A DNA stretch of 64,000 bases from contig NC_064654.1 in the NCBI RefSeq assembly GCF_001723175.1, positions 496,001 to 560,000 of the forward strand, in the 5' to 3' direction. Positions 12,401-23,564 of this stretch are shown here, in pieces. Both the position numbers and the translations under genes were made by a program. This DNA comes from Penicillium oxalicum. Taxonomy: Eukaryota; Ascomycota; Eurotiomycetes; Eurotiales; Aspergillaceae. Every line of letters starts with the position of its first letter. Position 1 is the stretch's first letter. The notes beneath the pieces are model-generated. The model saw nothing but the letters and a program-made list of their open reading frames with translations. It did not search any database and was not told where the DNA came from.

Positions 12401-13537
12401 CCGTTGTTCCTTGACGAGTTCACACCTGTGGATTGAACTGTCAAGGTCCACACTTTTTTCACGGCTTGCTCTTTGAGGTTGGTTCAACCTAAATCATAAA
12501 GCAGATCTGGATAGCTAGAATGACAAGCCCTGAGTCGGCATAGTATGAGCTCGGACTGTCCATTTGAATCGACATCCACATTGATGCTTTTGCCCCATCC
12601 ATCAGAAGTATGTATCAATGAAGAGGCAACTAGTGAGTGGGACTGGGCTGCCTGTCTCACTCACAAATGAAACCGCTGACTCACTACTAGAATGTACTAG
12701 TGAGACTCGAGCCAACATGAGGCAAGATATAGTGCTTACAGCGATAAATCCCTGATTGATTCCCCGCCATCTCGCAGGGGTGGTCATGTAATCCCCGACG
12801 CGGTCTTTGGACAGTTTCCGAACCCATCATTAATGGAACATGACAACTCAGGCTTGGGTTTGAATGTCTTGTGCACAGTCTTCCTTTTATAACCCAGTCT
12901 GATCGATTTACAATATCAGCTAGCTTGATTTATCACGGTGACTGACTCGAACTAGGTAGCCATAACTTTCGGGAATGTCATGGGTATCACTACGTCCATT
13001 GTCCGATTTCTTACACACACAACAAACCAATCCTTGTCATCAAAGTCTTCCCCAGTCTTCTTGCCCCCTTCTGGCCCCTTTCTACAATCCACCAAACGGG
13101 GCGTCCACCCCCTCATCCCGCTGCAATCCTCGGACCAAGGCTAGACGAAGTTCGGAGCTCGAAACTGGAAAAAAAACCTAGATTCGGACAGGAGAGGGTG
13201 TTCGCCTTCCTTCTCAGGTCGTTGCGCCCCGGTTGATCACTGTCTGTGCGAACAGGAGAAGGGGGGTTACCTACTCAGGTGAGTAACGTAGGTAAGGTGA
13301 GTCCGTACTGGTGTGGCGGCATGACCGTAGTATGTATGAATGTATGTAACATGATACTAGGCAAAAAGCGCGTAGGGCATTTTTAATTTCTTCCCACGGA
13401 AGAACGACGGGGACACTAGACCGGGACTAGGCTGTCGGCCGATCTGCAAATGAGAGGAGGGATAGAAATAGCTCTAATGTTTGGCTAGTAGGGAAAATAC
13501 TATAGCTCGGCTAGCGGTTTAGCGGAGTGACTAGGAA

Positions 13538-13573
13538 GGGAAAAGGGAAAAGGGAAAGGGGGAGGGGATGGGG
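13538..13573 (+). other. Putative G-quadruplex tract
   Basis: Six successive runs of three to five G are separated by one to four A/T bases. This satisfies the usual four-run G-quadruplex pattern on the plus strand. There is no gene nearby. Structure formation is inferred from the pattern only. Confidence 0.6.
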
Positions 13574-13609
13574 CGTCGGCACTCGCTTCAGAGTTCGCGA
13601 GTCTTGCAG

Positions 13610-13637
13610 TTACCCCGGGACGCTTACCCCGGGACGC
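13610..13637. repeat. Perfect 14-bp tandem duplication
   Basis: Two adjacent identical copies of TTACCCCGGGACGC, each holding the palindrome CCCGGG. This lies 36 bases after the G-rich tract. Confidence 0.9.
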
Positions 13638-16600
13638 TCTTTGAAATTAGGATCAACGAGAGTAGTGTAGGTAGGGCTGATTGAGACATTTTGTCGAGTA
13701 GTAGAATAGTATGATATATTACTTGATTGAATATCAGACACCTGCTTCGAGGACTGGCACTTACTACGCTATGTACTTATGCCTTCGTATCCGAACCCTT
13801 ATCGTGTAGGTCCTCCTGCTTCGGTTCAGCTCCGTGATGTAATCAGGAATCTCCTACCACGTCTGTATTTGCTTCTCCCCCTGGAAAATAGAAAGGAAAA
13901 GCAAATGCACAAGCAAATGCAAAAGCAAAAACAAAAGCAAAAACAAAACAAGCTCTACCTCGAGATTCAAGACGACTTTTGGCACACCAACTTCCCGCAT
14001 GTGCATTCGGATGACGGGACCAGTGGCAACGCGCGCTCGTTCCTCCGCGCTGCGTCCAAGCACGGAAACGTGCAGGGCACGGAATTCACCAGAAATGGAG
14101 GGCGAAGAACGGGAAAGAGAAAAAAAGGAGAAGCCTTTCTTGGAAGAGGTCATAGCTACATCCACGACCTTTCCCAAAAAAAAAAAAAGAAAAGAAAAGA
14201 AAAGGGAAAAGGGATTCGAAAAGTAAGTTGGCTGTGTCGTAGTACAAGTAGTGTCAGACTATCAGGAGTGTCAGTACTGCGAGTTACGTATGTGCGAGTG
14301 AGTGTTGAGTTATGAGTCCTTCTGCGCTGGATCATGGAGGGAGACGAATCCTCAAAAGACATTTAGACTCGACTCAAGCGAAGCGTCGCAAAAGCAAAAA
14401 AACGTGTTCAGTTTCAGCCGCTGACCGCTCAAGACCGACGGTCGACCGCCTCTTGAGAGGTTTAGCCCCGGATAAGAGTCGGCTTTGGCCCCAAATCAGG
14501 GCCATGAGGTCGAGCATCATGGAAGATGGAGGGGTGTCGTTTTAGACGTTTTCTTTTTCTCATTGATGGATTCGATGGACTTGACTTCATGTATGACGGT
14601 GCATTGGTCGATTTCCCAAACACGTGTGCTGGGTGGATATTGATGGGGGGAGGAAGGAGGTGGAAAACGGACATGGTTATCGTGGATGGTTCATGAATCT
14701 TTGTTTCATCGAGCTTCCTGCTCCTCCGGCGATCGACAATATCGGGGATCACCTCCCTTAAAGGGTTCGTTGGCCAGAGTGCAGGGACCAACGGATGTGA
14801 ACACGATTTGGGACTAGATGATGTGATGTCCACCACGAACGATATCTCCAGCCACGGGAGGATTCGAGCGCCGTGCACTCATGATGATGATCAACACATG
14901 GCCCGTTTCAAAAGCGGATGAGTGACATAGGCAGTGTTTTGTAGGTACGAGATCAGCTGTGGAATCAGAGACGGTACAAAAACTCCAGTACGTACGTATA
15001 TGGGTTGAAGTTGCCCCGAAGGAAACAAACGCTCAAAATTCACGGGCCGTGTGGATACAAACCTACGCTGGCGTCTGGAGTCTGCAGTCCGTAACTCTAT
15101 ACAGCCCCGAAGATGACGACGATTGGCTCTTCGATCAATAATTGCGAGTCGAGTGATGGGTTTGGACCTTATCTTTTTTCAAGAGGATCATCTACCCTCT
15201 GCGCTCAGGGCTGTCATAAACCCTACGTATGTGCCGACTCGCCCTGTGTGGAAATATAAAAAGGGCGCTAACAAAGTCAATAAAAATCCATTTTCGTCAT
15301 TGCACCATTTCACCAGTATCGACCTTCTTAAATAGTCTAATGGTTGACCCGAATGCCAAGACTCTGCCCGTCCAGACTTGGAAGATCTTCACAGCCTCTT
15401 TTTTTCCCGCCCGATCGGCAGGTTTCCATGCGACGTTTGGTATGTATGGTCATACAATCTGCCACAATACAAACGCGAGTTGTGATTACGGGCTGTGGCC
15501 TGTTTTGAGTTTATCTGTTCATCTTCTTCTCCTCCTCCTCTTTTTCTTTTTCAAAAGGCCCAATAACAAAATCAGACTCAGAAAGTAAAGAATGTTACGG
15601 TGCAGCTTTTTTCATGTGTAGTGTGTGTGTACGATTCGAGGGACAGCAGAAATTCTCAAAGCCCGAGCAGCCAGATATAGGACACGAATGATGGGCATCC
15701 AGTCCATCAAACGTTCTAGACAAGAGTGATCGTCGCAGAGCCCACTTGAGAGGACGCCCGGTGGGCTGGGTGGGGGGAATGCAAGAGGAAGGAAGAGGCA
15801 GGGAGATTGTAGAGCATCCGTTCAAGCAAGGCGAGCTCGCTATGATGGTGGTACAAACAAGCAGCCGGCATGATGCAGTTGGACCATGTGATGTGTAGAC
15901 GAACAAAACGCTCTCTATTTTAGGGGGGGGTGTGAGAGTCAGGCCGGTGCAGCTACCTTCTTTGCCTGCTGCATGTTGGATCGTTCAGTCCGCGTTGCAT
16001 CTTGACACAGACTACCAGGCACCTCGCTATGTACATAGTGACAGTCTACATTGAAAGTTGAACGTACGTGAGAACGTTACGAGTAAACAAGAGTACATCA
16101 ATTCTCACGAGGCCACCACTCTACTTTCGAAGCTTTCAAAGGGGGAAAGAAAAGCATTGCTCGATGTCTTTCTTTCCCATGGATCCTACCGCCTGATAAT
16201 TGGGTCAACTCACGAGAACCCGCTTGAAGACTCCCACACACACTCTCTCTCTCACTCACCCATTTTGAGTTTCTCGCCCAACCGCACCTGAGACGCTGGT
16301 GCCGTTCTGGCGCTGTTCCGTGGACCTTCTCCCTTGTTTCGAGATCGGATCGCAACAACTTTATCCTGCACCAAAGTCGGATCGAAGGCGGGACTGCAGC
16401 TGCTTTTTTTCTTTTCTTTCTTTTTGGCAAAGAGAGGCATGCCTGTTTTCAGATAGCCAAAGTCGATTGATGCAGGATGACTTGTCACGTGTGCGGATGG
16501 AGGATCTATGTTCTTCTAGCTACTGAAAATATTCAGTATGTATATTTGAGAACTCACCGACAGGAGATCGACCGAGCAATGATACGGTCTGAACTTGGGA

Positions 16601-19600
16601 AGTTGGGGTGTATAGCCTTCGATAACCTACTCCTCTACTGGCAGAGCAGAGTCCGCGGCATGACCAAGTAGATTGAATTGCCGGAGTTTTGAGTCTCGAG
16701 TTCCGGTTCCATGGATAAAAGGCACTCAAGATCCCTTGGTCCCCAAAATTCAGTAACCTCGATCGCATCCACGGTTCTTGCATTTACCAAGATGGGATAC
16801 AGTAACATGCATTTGAGCAATGTGGAACGCCTCCCTGTCTGAACGACAAAGACTGGAAAAGAAGAGTCACAGCCGTACTACATAGCAAACAGACTAGTAG
16901 TCGGACGTCCACATGAGTCAGTCCTGATTCCCAAATAATCAGTCATTATGGGGTTCGTCTCAAAAGATGCCCGACAGATGTTCAGTACTGCAAGGGTCGC
17001 CTCTATTGTTATGTTCTCATTTTCTCGACTCTAAGATTTGCGGTATAGGTCATCTGAGACAAATCAGAGACCCCCTCGCGGCTCAACAGCACCAGCCAAA
17101 TTCCCGTTATTTTCAAAGGCCAGTGCTAGCTACGATAGGCACAACAGTATCGGTACAGGGAGAATTTATCCTCTTCCTTCCCCCTCTTTTTTTGTTTAGC
17201 GAGAGGGAAGCGCGGGGATTCCCGGATAGACCTAAAACAAAACATTGGAACGTGTCATTTTCTTTCCATGGGCGCAGGCGCGTTCATGTTTCCTCTATGC
17301 CCGGAAAAAAAAAGGAGGTTCAGATTCAGTAGGCCCTGCTGTATCGAATCAATCTGAGGTACCTGTATACATCAAATATAGTAGATGTATACCCATGAAC
17401 TACATCCATACCCACGCTGCATTTAGCCCTGTACGACTATGCAGTGATGAAATACCTAATAAACGTCAAATTTACTCCCGGAACCTTGAATCGAAAAGCG
17501 CCTATTTTTCATATGTATGTCTCATCTTAAGAAGCACCTGCATGTTCCTCCCCCTGCCCACAACAGCGGCCTCGGGGCGGGATACAATTGTACTGTATAG
17601 CAGCGACGTGTGACTGTGAGAGTATAGAGTACAGCACTGCAAAATAAGAGTCCAGCCTCCCGCTCCAAGGTTACTCCCCCTCCCCCTGCGTCTCAGAATC
17701 TGAGACAACGGCGCATCTCCGGACCAAGCTTGGCCAATTCCAAGAGCTTGGATTTTAAACGGCATATCTGTGCACAAGGCGGGTGTACAGACAAATGTTG
17801 AATCTTTCTACATGTGTCATACAGCGATGGTAGAGACGGGGATGCGGTCCTGTTACAGAGGCTGAAGCTTACCTAGAAAGACAGGATTGATCCTCCACCC
17901 CTCCCCCTCGCGCGCAAGATATTCCCCCCTTTGTACGATGAGTACCAAATACGACGGATTTTTCTTCCCCTCGCTGAGCGCGGATCAAAGGGTCTCATGG
18001 GGGAAGAGGATCTCGTTCTCGACACGTTTCCAGTCCACAAAGCCTCTTTCGTTTCATCCTGGTGATATGATCTGCAGGGGCGGGGGGACACAGCGGATGA
18101 TCACTTGTTTTGAGGAAAAGAAAACGGACGCGTTCCGACAGTGGACTGGAGGCCTAGTTCGATCAAGAGGGGCTGGCTTGAAAGGAGGCGAGAAGCTAGT
18201 AGGGTAGAGACGGGCCAGTTATCTGGACGTGTGGATGTTGGTTCTCGTTATTTTGGTGCCTGCGTCGGTTGGATGGATACGAACACGTTTAATGGCTGCT
18301 CTGGCCGAAGCGGAGCAAATGTCAGACAGGGCAACTGCCGAGGAGTCCATGTTTGTATACCTGTACAGATTTACAACAGGTACAGATGTTAGTACCCCTT
18401 GGACACTAGCAGTCTCCAACAAAGACTTCAGACACGTCCATTGAGATTCTTCCTAGTATCTAGCCTAAACTCCTTCGCTTTGGCGGACTTTGCTTGATTC
18501 AGTAATGATGGCACCGGGCCTACCGAGACCTACTATTCGTTCTCTACATACCTACCTACCTTGGTAGTCACCTCTAGTCGTACCAGATTCTGCACCTGCT
18601 TGTACTGTCGGTAGCCTTGTACATACCGAACCGATGCAGTGTAGGCTGGTTAGTACGGTGTGACGTTGCTGATTGTACAGTACCGTACACACTTCCAAAG
18701 AGCACTGCAAGTGAGTCTCACACTCTAAAGTTTCCAAAACCGATCGCTTAACTCTCAAGAGCGGGATAAGCGACCGAGTAGCTTACCCCGAACGGGCAGC
18801 GAGGGAGGTTGATCCGCCCTCGCCGCGACGGACACGGTCAATAGACGGGGATTCCGTGCGGTTGAACCCTTGGGCGTTGAGCAGGGGGGAGGAAAGGAAT
18901 GGTTGCCCTCCCCGTCGTCTAAAACGCTTATGAGGCTTTCTTGCCTATTCTGGGATTGCCGAGATAAGCATGGGTGGCTTTAATCGAGTCACTACGACAC
19001 TTACGGGACTACGTATGCATACATTTGTATAAGAAGGTACGTACGTACTACTTTTGACCATGAATATTCTGTTGATCGGACGCATTTCCTATTCTGTGAA
19101 AGATGGCCCTTTTTTACCTCTTAAGAGGGTAGGTAGTACAGTAGTAAACTGGTCAGTGGTCACCGTGGGTGAGTGGTTACCGACAAAAGGCAGCCTGTAC
19201 CGCCCCCCAACTGTGGTACAATCCTACAATGTGAATTGCACACAAGCGATCTCCACATATGCTATGAAGATCACCGATTCATAACCCGTCAACGTATTGG
19301 GCCCATCTGTAGGACTAGGAGTAGGAGTCCATACTGGAGGTGCTCCATCGTTATCTCTGCATCCATTGTCCATCGGAATCCTTTCTTCTTATCCGTTTCA
19401 CCAGGAAGTGTGGCCCACAGCCCTTGAGGAGGGGGAAGGACAAGTCTATCCGCACATCCCGACGGCTCAAGAAAAGATGACCCCACAGCCCAGCTGGGAA
19501 CTGAAGACGAGTTGGTCTAGTGTCGTACTTGCATAAGCTGGTCCTCTTTCTCTGTGTGTATGTCTCCCTTGTCTCCGAGGGCCAAGGGACTCGTCTAGTC

Positions 19601-20977
19601 CGGAAAAGGTCCGTGGTGGGTTTCCTTCTCCTCTACCTTTGTAAGCTGGACTTGGGAAAGTTAACGAGCCTCCTCCACCGTAAAGTTATTACATCTCATT
19701 ACATATGTCTTGTAATGCCTAAAGGCTTGAAAGCGCCAGACATGTACAGTATTACAGTAATGGCCAGCGACTCTATTCCCATTCGATTGTCCTGCTCCAA
19801 TGTTTCGACGCTCCAATCCAACCATGCACTAAAATCGACTACAACGCCACCAAACTAATGAGTGGCCATTCTCACCCAAGACCATCCCCAGTTGTCAGTG
19901 AGACCAGTGATGCCTGTGATGGAGATGCCCCCCACTAGAGAGTGGATGGAGCAGATAGAGCAGATAAAACAGAGAGAGTGTGTGAGAGAGAATTAGAGAC
20001 CAAACTAGACGCCCGAATCTCATGTCTCATACCTCAGAGCCCAATGATTCCAAATGACGGACAGGGCTGAAGCGAAACCACGACATACCGAGTCCAAGTC
20101 CCAACTCGAGTCTACCCATTATTCCTGCAGTCGTCTTCATCTCCCACTAATTTCTCTTGAGGGATTTTAAGACGCAATCCAGAATGAAAAAAAAAACCGT
20201 TGTGACGCCCGCCCCGCTCGACCCAGACTTTCTCATTCACGCCCCCTCCAGCCGAGGCTGCGCTAAAGACGCGGGGGAGAAGAAAAGAGACAGCTCTCAT
20301 GATTCTTGCTCACCGGGCGAGAGTCGGAGGTGGAGGAGGCTGGCGGACGCTTTGAGACATCCGAAATCCGAAATTTGATGGGGTATGTGTGTGTGTCGTG
20401 TGTATCGATTGGACGAAAAACCCGTTACTGTATATGCTTTGCTGATTTGTTGTGTACAATTGAGACCCTCTCGTTGATTGATAATACCACTACCATCTGA
20501 TTGATCTACCATATGTCGAAATTGTGGATGTGCGGCTGTCACGAAAGAACATGGTCAAATTGCCGGGAGCTAGGTAGAGATCTTGGAACAATGCGATAGA
20601 TCATGCCTGGATCCAGTCTAATGCGCATTCCGGCAAGTATCATGGGTCCAGATATGCGGTATCAACCCTCGACCAAGTTGGGGGGGAGCAAGGCACGATG
20701 AAGATTAAATGCGAGGGACCTTGAACCCGAGAATCACAGCCTCTGAACGGAGAGAAGCAGGAAGCTCATGTCGCAACTCGGTCCAGTGCAGTAGATTGTA
20801 GGAGACTCGTAGGCAGTGAGTCCCGATTGATTAGGTGTAGTTCTGGCCGGACGTACGGTGGTACATCCAATGCGCATGGATATGCGCCCACCTGCAGCAT
20901 TTGATGCATGTATACAGGAACAAGAATGGAGGTGTTTTTTTTTGATTTCTTCTTTTGATTTTTGGTTCTTGAATTTT

Positions 20978-21007
<30 letters not shown>
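20978..21007. repeat. TTG trinucleotide microsatellite
   Basis: Ten perfect TTG units in a T-rich stretch of the gene-poor block. No coding frame uses it. Confidence 0.9.
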
Positions 21008-21008
<1 letters not shown>

Positions 21009-22400
21009 GAGAGCTATTCTCCTTCTTTTTCCAGCCTCTTGATAATCATCTCGATGTAAATGACTTTTGTGTTCCTTTTTTTTTCTTTTCTTTTGTCGAG
21101 TCGACTCTTGATTGGTTTGCGTGTCAGAAAGAAGGATTGGGTGGAAAGTTTAAAGACCACGGGAATAAACGTAGAATCGCGTCGAAGATCAGCAGACTTG
21201 AGCTGAGGAGTGGTCCTGGAGCAAACATGACATCCACAAGATGGTCTTCGGGTCAGGGCACGACCGTACTGTCCCTCCTTGGAGTGATTGAGCCAGCTTT
21301 GATCATGCATGGATGGGACGAGCCGGACAGGCACGTTCCCTGACTCATGAGCGGTCCAGGACCTGTTCCAATCGTGTGTGTCGAGGACGGTGGGCCCCCC
21401 GAGACACGACTCGCCTCGACGCCGACTGTGATCATGTGACGTATCATGGAGTTGTTTGGACCGGTGTCGTGCCGTTCTGGGGGTGACGGCCTTTTTGCTG
21501 GATCTCAGGCGTCCTGAGTCGGTTCGATGGTTTTGTGTTCAGCGTAATTTATGTCTTGTTTTTTTTTTGGTTTGCTTTTGGGGGAGGTGGTGCCTCTCTC
21601 CTCCTTTCTTCTCACGCCGATTCTTTCCAAAAGTAGTTTAGCGTCCAGGGCTCATGGCTCTCCACTTTTCACCAACACGTTCCCGACCTCCCGAGGGGGT
21701 TTGCACGCGCAAGTCAGCTCCATCGGGACCATTTGCGTGGATGGTTCCATGGAATTGGGACTCGTTGTGGATGATCGGGGTCATCACTGACGAAGGCACA
21801 CATAACATGGGACTTTTGTTTTTTGAATAAAAGAATGCAAAAATATCAACAAGGATATCTGCATTGATCCTCTTCCCCAATGAATCAAGTCGAGGAGGAT
21901 CAAAGCTGATGGATAGGATACCCAGACAAACAAAAAGACAAATGGAATCAAATCATGTCAAACTCTGGACTCTGGGACGATATGGCCCGTCTCCCGCCAT
22001 CTGGGCCAGACCAGAGGAGCTACGAAGCTAGTCATGATGCCAATCTCCCCCCGGGCCACAGTAAAGAGGAAATCACCCTCCGATCCCATCAAAATGCGAC
22101 GGTATCGTGCCGGTGGAAGTGGACCGGAGCAGTTCAGCAGACGTGACGGCGTCCTGTCTGTGCAACGGTCGAACTCTCAAATCATCGCGCAGCGCCCCTG
22201 AACGTTCGGATCCACCGAGGCTCCTTTCTGGAGTCTCTCTGGAATCAGCCGTGGAAAGTGGGAATCTTGTGGTCTTGGGTCTTGGGATGGTTGATTTTGG
22301 GATTTATCATTTTCTGCTTCTTTTTTTTGTTTTTTTTTTTTTTTCTTACAGGGATTGCCAATCTTTTATTTTTTGAATCTGGTACCGAGAGGTTGACATC

Positions 22401-23564
22401 TCCTACCGTACGGGGGCGTGGATGGGGCACGTCGTGTACCACGGCGGGCACGGGAGCGATGCGTGGTTATTATTAGTCTTATTGGTAATGATGGACCTGT
22501 TTCGTCGTGGGAATTACTGGATGCGCATTGCCCATAATTTCTCTTCACAGACTCAAAGAATCACGCTCCTCTCGGTCTTTTGGGGAGTCCCTCTGGATGC
22601 ATCGTCGGGATCCATCATTCTGGAGTTCTTCATCCGCCTGCTCCAGACCAGACTTTCCATCAGCAGAGCCCAATTCCTTCCCCCCTCTTCTCTTTCTTCG
22701 TTCTTACTCTTTAGAACCTGCATCTTCTCGACGCACCTCCATCGATTCTTGATCCATTGGATCTTTCCCTCCCTCTCTCCCCCCCCCTCTCTCTCTCTTT
22801 CACTGTTGAACGCTTGTTCACCATTCCTCTCCTTTCTTCCTCTGGTCTGTATCTGTGGATGTGTGGACTGTACAGATTCTCCTTTCAAGTCTTGATTGAT
22901 GCGCTGCCGTCCGAGAGAGATCTTCATCTGAAGAATAGTAGTATCGCGTTTCCATCGTGACTCAATTTTGTGGTCCCCTTGTCCACTTCCACCCTCCTTC
23001 TCCTCCACCCGGAAAAGCTCTCTCCACGATCTTGCAATCTATCGACCAGTCTCTCCTTTGCACTCTCAAACCCCCCTCTCCATTTCTCAAACATCAGAAG
23101 GGGTCAATTGTTCCCACAGACCACCGAAGGTTTCTATTCTCGACAGACCCGGTGTGCACCTCTCTCTCTCTCTTGCACCTCGAAAAGAAGAGAGTTTCAT
23201 ATAGCCTCGAGCCTCGTGCCTCGACTGACCATGAAACCGCACCAATCGGTGCCGCTTCAACTTGATCGCCCTTAAATTGGACATCTTTGACGTCCAGCCC
23301 ACCCATCCCGTCTGAACTGTCTCGTCTCCACCTGCTTCTGTGTCTCTGTCTTTCTCTCCCTTCCTCTTTCTCTCTCTTTGGTCCTTCAAAAGGGACAACA
23401 ACGTTCCTCACCCAATCCATCGGGCGCAGTGCGGTGGTCTTTTCTTCTCTTTTTTATTTCTTGTCCCAAGCGCAAGTCGAGGTCCAAATTAACCCATCTC
23501 CTCATCAACCTCTATTTTCCCCTCTCGTGCACTTGAGACCAACCAGTGGTCGGCATCCCGAACC
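22401..23564 (+). promoter_or_regulatory. Pyrimidine-rich upstream region and leader of the CRIB-motif gene
   Basis: From about 22670 to 23560 the plus strand is dominated by C and T (CTCTCTC runs at 22774-22801 and 23158-23171). This is typical of long fungal promoters and 5' leaders. Several ATG-started frames occur here and overlap the annotated start, so upstream ORFs are possible. None resembles a known protein. The transcription start cannot be placed from sequence. Confidence 0.5.

Larger units (their letters stand above)
8455..13500. other. Gene-poor block, left third
   Basis: This follows the CTR9 stop. The first few hundred bases are probably its 3' UTR. No frame here has a recognisable domain, codon pattern or plausible splice chain. 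It contains an inverted repeat (8917-8941), a T18/A14 palindrome (9418-9449), short runs of the CTAC/GTAGG type and AT-rich stretches. I see no RNA gene. Confidence 0.55.
13501..22400. other. Gene-poor block, central part
   Basis: About 9 kb with no gene I can support. The longest frames (up to 178 codons at 13779-14315 and 138 codons at 14462-14878 on the minus strand) are low in complexity or lack any recognisable motif. The block carries a G-rich tract at 13538-13573, a tandem 14-bp duplication at 13610-13637, scattered GTAC/CTAC-rich patches and a TTG microsatellite at 20978-21007. No tRNA or rRNA is apparent. Confidence 0.55.

Noticed and set aside
13779..14315. 178-codon frame with Lys/Gln repeats
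   Set aside because: Its composition comes from an AAAGCA/AAAACA repeat and poly(A). There is no domain or good start context.
22422..22895. 157-codon hydrophobic frame upstream of the CRIB-motif gene
   Set aside because: Its hydrophobic stretches come from T/C-rich leader sequence. There is no regular membrane pattern and no recognised family.
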